Of a stretch of DNA of 59,157 nucleotides, positions 30,311 through 38,208 are shown piece by piece. The stretch is from Oscillospiraceae bacterium. GTDB taxonomy: Bacteria; Bacillota; Clostridia; Oscillospirales; Acutalibacteraceae. The position numbers and the translations under genes are program-made. Within the stretch, counting starts at the first letter, position 1, and every line of letters starts with the position of its first letter. The notes beneath the pieces were generated by a model. It made no database searches and was not told the DNA's origin. It saw only the letters and a program-made list of their open reading frames with translations. The stretch spans positions 1 through 59,157 of the forward strand of contig JAISUW010000013.1 in assembly GCA_031271865.1 (NCBI GenBank), written 5' to 3'.

Positions 30311-31144
30311 TCATTGCACTGTCAGCGCCATCACAATTCCGTCCTCTGCGGGTTTGCTGTACATTCCTTTCCTTACCTGCGCTTTGCGGTAACTGCGGGC
30401 ACGGTACAGCTTTCGTGCGGGGTTGGAGGCACGCACCTCCAACCAAACGGTAAGACAGCCCTGCAGGGCGGCGGAAGCTTCCATCCGTGCCATGAGCTTG
30501 GAGCCGATGCCCTGCCCGCGGCGGTCTTGTGCTACAGTGAAATCCAAGATGGACGCCTCATCCGCCGCTGTCTGATAGGAAAGGTAGCCGACAACCTTTC
30601 CGTCCGCCTCGGCAGTTAAGAAGTGATTGTTCTCCCACGCATACTCCAACTCCAACATTGGCAGACTGCGCGGTTCGCTGAATGCGTCCGCCTCCAGCGC
30701 GGCGATGACCGCCAAGTCCTCCCATCGTGTATCCCGAACGGTGCAAGCCGCTTGAATGGCAGCATGTAAGGGCGGCAGTGCGGCGGCAATTTGGGAGGCA
30801 ACCGTTTCATATGCCGCCAAATCCCCGCCGTAGGGGTCAGCAATTCCGCCGCCCAAAAGGTACAGCTTCTCCGGCGGGACGGCATCGGACAGAGCATAGA
30901 GGTGATTGGCGGAGAGGCAAACCACCGCCTGCGCTTCGCGAAGCAGCACGGGAGTAACAGGGCGGCTTCGGTGTGCGCTCAAATCGGCCCCATATGCAGC
31001 GGCTACTGTTATGGCATTTGCCGCTGCTTCGCCGCCGCCGCTGCAAAGCCCTGCACTCTCCGCGCCGCCGCCGTGCATCGCATTCCATAAGCCCTCCGCC
31101 AAGGGCGAACGGCAGGTATTCCCTGTACATACAAACAGTATCAT
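30311..31144 (-). CDS. Fusion of LMW protein phosphatase and RimI-like GNAT acetyltransferase
   Basis: A 277-residue two-domain protein. Residues 1-135 are a low-molecular-weight phosphatase: P-loop CTGNTCRS with nucleophile C6 and R12, and the general-acid motif DPY (D103). Residues about 140-277 are a GNAT N-acetyltransferase with the acetyl-CoA loop QDRRGQGIG (206-214) and the C-terminal SNPARKLYRARSYRK typical of RimI-like enzymes. LMW phosphatases act on Tyr or Arg phosphate; RimI acetylates N termini such as that of ribosomal protein S18. ATG 31144 has GGAG upstream. The fusion links protein dephosphorylation with acetylation in one chain. Confidence 0.88.
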   Translation of the reverse strand: MILFVCTGNTCRSPLAEGLWNAMHGGGAESAGLCSGGGEAAANAITVAAAYGADLSAHRSRPVTPVLLREAQAVVCLSANHLYALSDAVPPEKLYLLGGGIADPYGGDLAAYETVASQIAAALPPLHAAIQAACTVRDTRWEDLAVIAALEADAFSEPRSLPMLELEYAWENNHFLTAEADGKVVGYLSYQTAADEASILDFTVAQDRRGQGIGSKLMARMEASAALQGCLTVWLEVRASNPARKLYRARSYRKAQVRKGMYSKPAEDGIVMALTVQ

Positions 31145-31192
31145 AGTGCACTCCGGCAAGAAAGAATTTGCAGTATAAGGCAAGCGCACAAA

Positions 31193-31330
31193 TCAGTCTT
31201 TGGCGGAATCCGCACTGTTTTTCCGCGCCGCTTGCCGGTTCAGCAAGGAAAGGACGGCCGCAATCATCCCCATCACAAAGAAGATGCCGCCCATACCGAA
31301 CCCCATAATCCGCAACGCTTCTGTAATCAT
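31193..31330 (-). CDS. OadG-like small membrane subunit (45 aa)
   Basis: A 45-residue peptide with one membrane helix (about 11-32, MGFGMGGIFFVMGMIAAVLSLL) and a basic then acidic tail (RQAARKNSADSAKD). This is the shape of the gamma subunit of sodium-ion-pumping decarboxylases. It follows the beta subunit gene by 35 bases, and GGTGAT precedes the ATG. In such complexes gamma stabilises the beta subunit and binds the biotin-carrier part. No alpha subunit is in the window. Confidence 0.75.
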   Translation of the reverse strand: MITEALRIMGFGMGGIFFVMGMIAAVLSLLNRQAARKNSADSAKD

Positions 31331-31365
31331 TTTTATCACCCTTTCCCCTGTGACGGAGCAATAGA

Positions 31366-32544
31366 TCAGGCTTTAGGCACCAGACCGAGTATCAATCCGC
31401 CGGCTATCACGCTGGCAATTTGGCCGCCGACGTTGACCCCCGCCGCATGCATGAGAAGAAAGTTCTGCGGGTCCTCTTTCAGCCCCATCTTATGCACGAC
31501 CCGGCAGCTCATGGGGAAAGCCGATATGCCGCAGGCGCCAATCATGGGGTTTATCTTCTGCTTCAGGAAGAGGTTCAGGAGTTTGGCGAACAGTACGCCG
31601 CCGATGGTATCAAAGACAAAGGCGAACAGTCCCAATCCCATAATAAGGAGTGTCTGCGGGGTCAGGAACTGTGCAGCCTGCATCTTAACGGCAACGGTCA
31701 GTCCCAGCAGGATGGTAATGAGATTTGCCAATGTCGTTTGCGCCGTCTCTGAGAGGGACTTGAGCACCCCGCACTCCCGCAGGAGATTGCCGAACATCAG
31801 AAAGCCCACGAGTGCAGCCGAACGCGGTGCCACCACACCCGCGAGGATACTCACTACAATGGGGAAAGAGATGCGCACCCACGGTTTGACTTCCGTTTTC
31901 ATTGCGGGCATACGGATTCTGCGTTCTTTCGGGGAGGTTACGAGTCGGATGCATGGCGGTTGGATGATGGGTACGAGCGCCATGTAGCTGTAGGCAGCCA
32001 CAAGTATCGCGCCCATATACTGTGTGTCATAGTAGTTGGCAAGGAAGATGGCCGTCGGACCATCGGCGGCACCTATGATACCGACGGCAGCGGCATCTTG
32101 CAGGGAGAAGACATCCGGGCGGAAATGCCCCACCGCTGCCGCCATAAGCAGCGTGAAAAAAATCCCGAACTGCGCCGCCGCACCGAAGAGCAGAAGTTTC
32201 GGGTTGGCGAGGAGGGGACCGAAGTCTATCATGGCACCGATGCCGATGAACAGAATCAGCGGGAAGAGTTCGTTGGCTATCCCTGCGCGGAAGAGTTCGC
32301 TCAGCGGTCCTTTTTCGAGCACACCGGCTGCCCATTGGTCTATGGCGCCGGAGAAAGGCAGATTCACAAGGATAGCCCCAAAGCCCATTGGCAGCAGGAG
32401 CGCCGGCTCCATGTCTTTCTTAATGGCGAGGTAAATCAGCAGAATGCCGATGCCCCACATCACCAGCATTCGGATATTATCGGCCGCTGCCGTCTCCAGT
32501 ATGGAGCCGAAGAGCGTATCGGCGAAAGCGCGGAGTGTTTCCAT
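31366..32544 (-). CDS. Na+-translocating decarboxylase beta subunit
   Basis: A 392-residue polytopic protein of the OadB/GcdB/MmdB family, which couples decarboxylation of carboxybiotin to sodium export. Signatures include IGIGAMIDFGPLL, the buried Asp in VGIIGAADGPTAIFLANYY, and NPMIGACGISAFPMSCRVV (usual form NPLIGAAGVSAVPMAARVV). About nine membrane helices. ATG 32544, with GAGGAC upstream, is preferred over earlier in-frame starts. The alpha and biotin-carrier genes are not nearby, so which acid is decarboxylated is unknown. It is followed by the OadG-like and phosphatase-RimI genes. Confidence 0.9.
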   Translation of the reverse strand: METLRAFADTLFGSILETAAADNIRMLVMWGIGILLIYLAIKKDMEPALLLPMGFGAILVNLPFSGAIDQWAAGVLEKGPLSELFRAGIANELFPLILFIGIGAMIDFGPLLANPKLLLFGAAAQFGIFFTLLMAAAVGHFRPDVFSLQDAAAVGIIGAADGPTAIFLANYYDTQYMGAILVAAYSYMALVPIIQPPCIRLVTSPKERRIRMPAMKTEVKPWVRISFPIVVSILAGVVAPRSAALVGFLMFGNLLRECGVLKSLSETAQTTLANLITILLGLTVAVKMQAAQFLTPQTLLIMGLGLFAFVFDTIGGVLFAKLLNLFLKQKINPMIGACGISAFPMSCRVVHKMGLKEDPQNFLLMHAAGVNVGGQIASVIAGGLILGLVPKA

Positions 32545-32620
32545 AGCCGCTGTCCTCATATAATATAAAGTAAGCAATTCCGGCAAAAGTACACAACACT
32601 ATTCTATCCCAACGGCATAG

Positions 32621-32649
32621 ATTTTAACACATACAGCCGGAATTGTCAA
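32621..32649 (-). promoter_or_regulatory. Promoter of the oadB operon
   Basis: On the minus strand TTGACA (32649-32644), 17-bp spacer, TAAAAT (32626-32621). Its -35 overlaps that of the divergent promoter at 32643-32672. Confidence 0.8.
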
Positions 32650-32672
32650 GTGAAGGAGCCTTAACGTATAAT
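32643..32672 (+). promoter_or_regulatory. Divergent promoter for the exported 439-aa protein
   Basis: TTGTCA at 32643-32648, 18-bp spacer, TATAAT at 32667-32672. The same bases form the -35 of the opposite promoter. Confidence 0.7.
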
Positions 32673-32741
32673 TATATATGAGGATAACACTTTCAGACAG
32701 CGACAAATTGCCAATCCGGGTTGAATATGAGATGCGAAACA

Positions 32742-34061
32742 ATGAACGCTCCAAAAGCAAAGCAACTTATCCCCAAAGCGCAAAAAGTACGGAAAACCTT
32801 CCTCGCCGCGGTACTCGCTTTCACCATGGTACTCCTGACCGCCTTACCTGCCTTTGCGGCGGCGAACCCGCCGCTCACGGCGGCGTTCCTTTCACCGCCG
32901 ACCGACACCACTGCCTATGTCGGCTATGCCCTTGCGGATGACTCGTGCGGTGCTGTCGTGGAAGTGCGCGGCGGTGCTTTGGCAGAGCCGATCGGGCTGT
33001 TACGTGAAAATTCGTTCGGCGTGTCCGGCGGCGGCTATTTGATTACAGCGGTATGGGTCATTGCCGACGGCAGTGATACGGCAAGCATTCAGCCGGGGGA
33101 GAATATCCTGCGCGTGCGCGTCACGGTGAAGTCCAAAAAGACCGGGAAAGTGCTGGATACCTGCTTCTCGGAACCGATTACCTTTACCGGAATACCGTTT
33201 AAGGACTATGCGGACACCTATGGGATTCTGCCTCTGCGCGTTGGAGAGGAAGTCATCGTGCCCGCCGGAGAGGGCTTTGCCATATACGAATTCATTCCTT
33301 CGGCAGACGGGAGCTATGCAATCAGCTATAATACAGAAAGTTATGCTGTAAGAGACGGCAACGGTGATGTTTTGGGTTATCCGGACGCACTCTCACGTAA
33401 AGTGTTATATGATTTGGCTGACGGTGAAACGTATTATATTGAAGCTGAAAAGTTCGGCACAGATGAGCCTTTAAGCATCACGCCGAATCCCCGCCAACTC
33501 CGGCTGCTCAACCCGGGGGAACAAAGCACAGAATCCTTCACTTATAACATTTCCCCGGAACAGCCGGCTTTGGTCTCTTTGCATTCTTTATTGTACACGG
33601 ATTGGGCGTATGACGATCTGACAGTAACATCCGTACCTGCAGGCGTGATAAAAGACACATCGGAAGATTGGGAGATGCTTTCCATCCCGGCGTTCGGTTC
33701 CTATGCAATTACGGTTACGGCTCCCGACGGTGCTGCCGTGACAGCGGACCTCAACGCCGTGTACGTTGAACCGGACTGGCTCGCAAAGCTATCCGCCGCG
33801 TGGGAGGCGTTTACGAACATAGCCGTCTGCATACCATTCACGGGCGCAAAAGTCTACATTATTAATATCATCTTCGAACTCCTCGCGCTTCCTGTGGAGT
33901 TCGCGGACGATGTTCGCCGCTTTCTGGTGTCTCTCCCCGAAACCATCCAAGCTTGGATAGATTACAATGCCGACAGATCCGCGTGGTTCGGTGAATACCA
34001 ACCGGATTTGTGCGAACTATGGGAAGTCATCGTAAGTAAGTGGCAGGAGATTTCAATATAG
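32742..34061 (+). CDS. Exported protein of unknown function (439 aa)
   Basis: Not recognised. A clear signal peptide (basic KAKQLIPKAQKVRK, then FLAAVLAFTMVLLTALPAFA, cleavage near AFA-A) leads to a beta-rich extracellular body and a C-terminal Trp/Phe-containing helical region (WEAFTNIAVCIPFTG... VYIINIIFELLALP) with hydrophobic helices. No sortase signal is visible. The start is uncertain; ATG 32742 is chosen, and in-frame ATG 32727 and TTG 32721 are alternatives. It has its own promoter divergent from oadB. The C-terminal hydrophobic helices may anchor it to the membrane. Confidence 0.75.
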   Translation: MNAPKAKQLIPKAQKVRKTFLAAVLAFTMVLLTALPAFAAANPPLTAAFLSPPTDTTAYVGYALADDSCGAVVEVRGGALAEPIGLLRENSFGVSGGGYLITAVWVIADGSDTASIQPGENILRVRVTVKSKKTGKVLDTCFSEPITFTGIPFKDYADTYGILPLRVGEEVIVPAGEGFAIYEFIPSADGSYAISYNTESYAVRDGNGDVLGYPDALSRKVLYDLADGETYYIEAEKFGTDEPLSITPNPRQLRLLNPGEQSTESFTYNISPEQPALVSLHSLLYTDWAYDDLTVTSVPAGVIKDTSEDWEMLSIPAFGSYAITVTAPDGAAVTADLNAVYVEPDWLAKLSAAWEAFTNIAVCIPFTGAKVYIINIIFELLALPVEFADDVRRFLVSLPETIQAWIDYNADRSAWFGEYQPDLCELWEVIVSKWQEISI

Positions 34062-34071
34062 CATTCAAAAG

Positions 34072-34092
34072 GGAGGCACGCTCTGCCTCTCC
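34072..34092 (+). terminator. Possible terminator after the 439-aa gene
   Basis: AGGCA/TGCCT stem with flanking GGG/CTCC pairs (GGGAGGCA... TGCCTCTCC). No T-run, so only moderate support. Confidence 0.4.
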
Positions 34093-34139
34093 TATAGGCA
34101 ATACAATAACCCGAAAAAGAAACCCGTTCCCGAAAACGC

Positions 34140-34168
34140 TTGCAATACCTGCCAAAGTGTGCTATAAT
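34140..34168 (+). promoter_or_regulatory. Promoter for parB-serS
   Basis: TTGCAA at 34140-34145, 17-bp spacer, TATAAT at 34163-34168. Confidence 0.8.
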
Positions 34169-34231
34169 TTATGCGGTAAGACTTAGACTTGGGCAAATAG
34201 CCTCCTTGCGGGAGAGCATAAAGGAACACCT

Positions 34232-35092
34232 ATGGCAGCAAAGAAAGGCGGTCTCGGCCGCGGACTCGATTCCCTGTTTATGGATAACGACTTAGACCAG
34301 GCGGCGGCAGCCTCCGGGGTGACGGAGCTGCGCCTCTCTGACGTGGAGCCAAATGCCAACCAACCGCGCACGGACTTTGACCCGCAAGCCTTGGCGGAGC
34401 TGGCCGCGTCCATCAAGGAGCAAGGGGTCTTGCAGCCGATTTTGGTGCGCCCCTTGCCGGAGGGGATGTACCAAATCATCGCGGGGGAACGCCGTTGGCG
34501 CGCCGCACGGCAGGCCGGCCTGTATGCCATCCCGGCGATAATAAAAGAAATGACGGATGCGCAGGTCATGCTCGCCGCGCTTGTGGAGAACCTCCAACGG
34601 GAGGACCTGAACCCGGTGGAAGAAGCCAAGGGAATGCGGTTGCTGTTGGATTCGTTGGACATCACGCAGGAAGAGGCGGCGGACAGGCTCGGCAAATCCC
34701 GCGCCGCTGTCACAAATGCCCTGCGTCTGCTGAAGCTCCCGGAGGCTGTGTTGGAAGCAGTGCGCACCGGTGAACTCTCCGGCGGACACGCCCGCGCCCT
34801 GCTCTCTTTGGAGCAAGCGGCCGAAATGGAGAGCATCGCCGCCATTGTCATCCGTGACGGACTCTCCGTGCGGGATACAGAGAAATATGTCAAGGACTTC
34901 AAAAAAGTCCCGAAGCCGGCACAGCGCAAGCGCGTCAATCCCTATGCCGCCATTGAGCACCAACTGACGGAGGGCTTGGGGCGCAAAGTCACCGTGACCG
35001 CCAAACCAAACGGTGCCGGCACGCTCTCCCTCGCCTTTGACAGCAAAGAGGACTTGGAGCGCGTGGGGAAAGCCTTGGCCGCATTGGACTGA
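34232..35092 (+). CDS. parB: Chromosome-partitioning protein ParB/Spo0J
   Basis: A 286-residue ParB. Starts with the typical MAAKKGGLGRGLDSLF. The CTPase/DNA-clamp domain has NQPRTDFD, QGVLQPILVRP and GERRWRAA (box II), and the helix-turn-helix is TQEEAADRLGKSRAAVTNALRLLKLP. The C-terminal dimer domain follows. ParB loads at parS sites and organises the origin region with ParA. ParA is absent here, unlike the usual parA-parB pair. serS lies 66 bases downstream. I saw no parS-like palindrome in the window, but the search was by eye. Confidence 0.93.
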   Translation: MAAKKGGLGRGLDSLFMDNDLDQAAAASGVTELRLSDVEPNANQPRTDFDPQALAELAASIKEQGVLQPILVRPLPEGMYQIIAGERRWRAARQAGLYAIPAIIKEMTDAQVMLAALVENLQREDLNPVEEAKGMRLLLDSLDITQEEAADRLGKSRAAVTNALRLLKLPEAVLEAVRTGELSGGHARALLSLEQAAEMESIAAIVIRDGLSVRDTEKYVKDFKKVPKPAQRKRVNPYAAIEHQLTEGLGRKVTVTAKPNGAGTLSLAFDSKEDLERVGKALAALD

Positions 35093-35158
35093 ATTGCAAA
35101 GCCTGCTTCCCGAACGCTGTAAGCGTAAGATAATACATATGACCGGAGGGTAGACCAA

Positions 35159-36454
35159 ATGCTCGACATCAAATTCGTGCGTCAGAACCCGGAGCTTGTG
35201 AAAGCAAACATAGAGAAGAAGTTCCGGCACAGCAAACTGGGGCTTGTGGACGAAGTGCTGTCTCTCGACAGCGAGTACCGTGCCGTTCTTGCCGAAGCGG
35301 AAAGCATCCGCGCCCGCCGCAACAGCGGCTCAAAGGAAATCGGCCGGCTCTTCGCGCAGAAGAAAGCGGAGGAAGCAAACGCCCTCAAGGCGGAGATTGC
35401 CTCCTTGGGCGGGCGTTTGGACGCGCTTTCGGTCCGGGAAAAAGAGCTTGCGGAGGAAGTCAAGTCCCGCATGATGCAGATTCCGAACATCATAGACGAG
35501 AGCGTTCCCATCGGAAAGGACGACAGCGAGAATGTAGAGAACGAGCGCTTCGGCGAAGCCTGGGTGCCGGACTTCGAGATTCCCTACCACGCCGACATCA
35601 TGGAGAGCTTCGCCGGGATAGACCTCGAAGCGGCGCGCAAAACCAGCGGCAACGGCTTCTATTACCTGACGGGGGACATAGCCCGCCTGCACTCCGCTGT
35701 GCTGACCTATGCGCGGGACTTCATGATAGACAAAGGCTTCACGTATTGCGTTCCGCCGTTCATGATTCGCTCCAATGTGGTAACGGGCGTCATGAGCTTT
35801 GCCGAGATGGACAACATGATGTATAAGATTGAGGGGGAGGATCTCTACCTCATCGGCACAAGCGAGCATTCCATGATCGGGCGCTACATAGACACCATCC
35901 TCAAACCCGAACAACTCCCGCAGACCATGACAAGCTACTCCCCGTGCTTCCGCAAGGAAGTCGGTGCGCACGGCATAGAGGAGCGCGGTGTGTACCGTGT
36001 CCACCAGTTCGAGAAGCAGGAGATGATTGTCATCTGCGAGCCGTCGGAGAGCATGGAGTGGTACAACAAGCTCTGGAGCTACACCGTGGAGCTTTTCCGC
36101 TCCCTGGAGATACCGGTGCGCACACTGGAATGCTGCTCCGGGGATTTGGCGGATCTGAAAGTGAAATCCTGCGATGTGGAGGCTTGGTCGCCGCGCCAGC
36201 AGAAGTACAGCGAAGTCGGTTCCTGCTCCACCTTAGGCGATGCACAGGCCCGCCGCCTCGGCATCCGAATCAAAGGAAAAGACGGCACCTACTTTGCGCA
36301 CACCCTCAACAACACCGTCGTCGCCCCCCCGCGGATGCTGATTGCTTTCCTCGAGAACCACTACCAGCCGGACGGGTCAGTGACGATTCCCCCCGTGCTG
36401 CAGCCTTACATGGGGGGGAAAGAACTTCTTGTCCCAAAAGGGAGTAATCAATGA
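35159..36454 (+). CDS. serS: Seryl-tRNA synthetase
   Basis: A 431-residue class II synthetase charging tRNA-Ser. The N-terminal long coiled-coil arm (about 30-110) binds the tRNA variable loop. Motif 2 is CFRKEVGAHGIEERGVYRVHQFEKQEM and motif 3 is HTLNNTVVAPPRMLIAFLENH. EVGSCSTLGDAQARRL and the CCSGDL block (around residue 325) contribute to the active site. GGAGGG lies upstream of ATG 35159. The stop overlaps the start of the Rpn-family remnant. Confidence 0.95.
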   Translation: MLDIKFVRQNPELVKANIEKKFRHSKLGLVDEVLSLDSEYRAVLAEAESIRARRNSGSKEIGRLFAQKKAEEANALKAEIASLGGRLDALSVREKELAEEVKSRMMQIPNIIDESVPIGKDDSENVENERFGEAWVPDFEIPYHADIMESFAGIDLEAARKTSGNGFYYLTGDIARLHSAVLTYARDFMIDKGFTYCVPPFMIRSNVVTGVMSFAEMDNMMYKIEGEDLYLIGTSEHSMIGRYIDTILKPEQLPQTMTSYSPCFRKEVGAHGIEERGVYRVHQFEKQEMIVICEPSESMEWYNKLWSYTVELFRSLEIPVRTLECCSGDLADLKVKSCDVEAWSPRQQKYSEVGSCSTLGDAQARRLGIRIKGKDGTYFAHTLNNTVVAPPRMLIAFLENHYQPDGSVTIPPVLQPYMGGKELLVPKGSNQ

Positions 36455-36712
36455 GAGATTTGCTTTCACCGAAATTGGATGTCGTTTTTAAAAAGCTGTT
36501 CGGAAATGAAAATAACAGCGGAGTACCATACAGTATTTCGCATGCTGGAAACCAGAGAGCATTTCCCTTTCAATACACTAATGGAAATCAACGTACTCGA
36601 CCTTACAAAAGTCTCAGCGGAAGCGCAGGATGGTCTTGCTGACTGGTTGCGCTTTATATGGGCACGGAAGGCCGACAAAAGGATTACAAACTGTAAAAAA
36701 TACCCATACTAA
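36451..36712 (+). pseudogene. Remnant of a PD-(D/E)xK (Rpn-family) transposase/nuclease
   Basis: Two frames, offset by one base, preserve separate pieces of one gene. The first (from 36451) reads MRDLLSPKLDVVFKKLFGNE, the family N terminus. The second (36479-36712) reads YHTVFRMLETREHFPFNTLMEINVLDLTKV, matching the middle of the same family, in which the substrate-side block HTVF.L.E.....F.D..EIHVLEL recurs. The join at about 36510-36520 loses the catalytic core and the 3' part. It overlaps the serS stop by ATGA, so it was once coupled to it. Confidence 0.75.
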
Positions 36713-36748
36713 CCAAAACGAACAGTACGAACGGAGCGACTGCACACC

Positions 36749-38152
36749 ATGACTTTTACCGAAAAAGCACAGCGCACGGCGGTCTCAGCGGCATTGCGGC
36801 CGCTCTTGGGCTATGCCGCCAAAGATACGGACAAGCACTTGCCCAAGATGGCCAACCGTGTAACCAAGATGTTCGGGCGCGTCTTCCCGGCGAAAGCCAT
36901 GACGGCTTTCCGAAACGGAGCCAACGACCCCGAAAACACATGGAACCGCTTTGCGGCAACCGTGCTGCGGGAAACCGACCCGGAATTCCTGCGCAAGCTC
37001 CTGCTGTCGCTGGGTCTGGGAATATATAACGGCACCAAGCTTGTCCGCGCCAACCGGGAGAAGTATAAGTGCAATATCCCATTCCAGATTCTCTTCGACC
37101 CGACCTCCGCCTGCAACCTGCGCTGTAAGGGCTGCTGGGCGGCGGAGTATGATAAGCATGAGCGTCTCTCTTTCGAGGAGATGGACAGCATTGTCACGCA
37201 AGCAAGCGATTTAGGCACGCGCGTGTTCATGATCACCGGCGGCGAGCCGCTCATCTGCAAGAAAGAACTCATGCAGATTGCCGAGAAGCACAACAACTGC
37301 ACTTTTCTGATTTACACAAATGCCACACTGATAGATGAAGCCTTGGTTCTGAAGACCAAAGAACTGGGCAACGTCGTCTTTGCCATCTCTCTGGAAGGCT
37401 TCGAGAACGAGAACGATGCCCGCCGCGGCGCGGGTGCTTTCAAACGTTCCATGGAGGCCATTGCCCTCTTGCAGAAGCATCGGATACTCTTCGGGCTGTC
37501 CATCTGCTACACATCTGCGAATCTGGAGACCGTGACCTCCGATGCGTTCTTGGATTATGTAATAGAGCAGGGCGCGCGCTTCATTTTCTACTTCCACTAT
37601 ATGCCCGTGGGCGCCAACGCCGTCACGGATCTCCTACCCTCCGCGCACCAGCGGGAGCGGATGTACCGTTGGCTGCGCAAAGTCCGTGCCGGTAAGGGCG
37701 GGAAGCCCATCTTCGTTATGGACTTCCAAAACGATGGGGAGTATGTCGGCGGGTGCATCGCCGGCGGCCGCAACTACTTCCACATCAATTCCGCCGGAGA
37801 TATGGAACCCTGCGTGTTCGTGCATTACTCCGACTCAAATATCCGCGAGCATACCATTATAGAAGCGCTCAAGCGGCCGCTGTTCCAAGCCTATTACAAA
37901 GGCCAGCCTTTCAACGATAACCACCTGCGCCCCTGCCCGCTCTTGGAAAACCCCAATGCGCTCCGTGAAGTCATCGGTGCCACCGGTGCGGTCTCTACCG
38001 ACCCCTGCGCCCCCGAGAGCGTGGAGTCCCTTTGCTCGAAGTGCGACCGCTACGCCGAGCATTGGAAGCCCGTAGCGCAGCGCATTTGGGAAACCAGTCC
38101 CCATCCGACACCCAAAACGCAGTACTACAGGGATGAGAGAAAAGAAGCCTGA
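36749..38152 (+). CDS. Radical SAM protein with C-terminal Cys-rich SPASM-like domain
   Basis: A 467-residue enzyme. The Fe-S cluster motif CxxxCxxC is C122-C126-C129 (ACNLRCKGCW), followed by the SAM-binding ITGGEPL block (about 165-172). The C-terminal region has further Cys (VGGCIAGGRNYFH, GDMEPC, CPLLENP, CAPESVESLCSKC), fitting auxiliary clusters of SPASM/Twitch type. A ~110-residue N-terminal helical domain precedes the barrel. Family members modify peptides, cofactors or lipids; no peptide substrate gene is adjacent, so the substrate is unknown. The gene sits directly downstream of the Rpn remnant. Confidence 0.88.
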   Translation: MTFTEKAQRTAVSAALRPLLGYAAKDTDKHLPKMANRVTKMFGRVFPAKAMTAFRNGANDPENTWNRFAATVLRETDPEFLRKLLLSLGLGIYNGTKLVRANREKYKCNIPFQILFDPTSACNLRCKGCWAAEYDKHERLSFEEMDSIVTQASDLGTRVFMITGGEPLICKKELMQIAEKHNNCTFLIYTNATLIDEALVLKTKELGNVVFAISLEGFENENDARRGAGAFKRSMEAIALLQKHRILFGLSICYTSANLETVTSDAFLDYVIEQGARFIFYFHYMPVGANAVTDLLPSAHQRERMYRWLRKVRAGKGGKPIFVMDFQNDGEYVGGCIAGGRNYFHINSAGDMEPCVFVHYSDSNIREHTIIEALKRPLFQAYYKGQPFNDNHLRPCPLLENPNALREVIGATGAVSTDPCAPESVESLCSKCDRYAEHWKPVAQRIWETSPHPTPKTQYYRDERKEA

Positions 38153-38208
38153 GGCCGTTGTACACGGATACAAGAGAATAAACCGGCAAGAAAGTGAGCT
38201 GTTTTTGA

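Noticed and set aside
34062-35158. parS site near parB
   Set aside because: No TGTTNCACGTGNAACA-like palindrome was found by eye in the parB region or elsewhere in the window.
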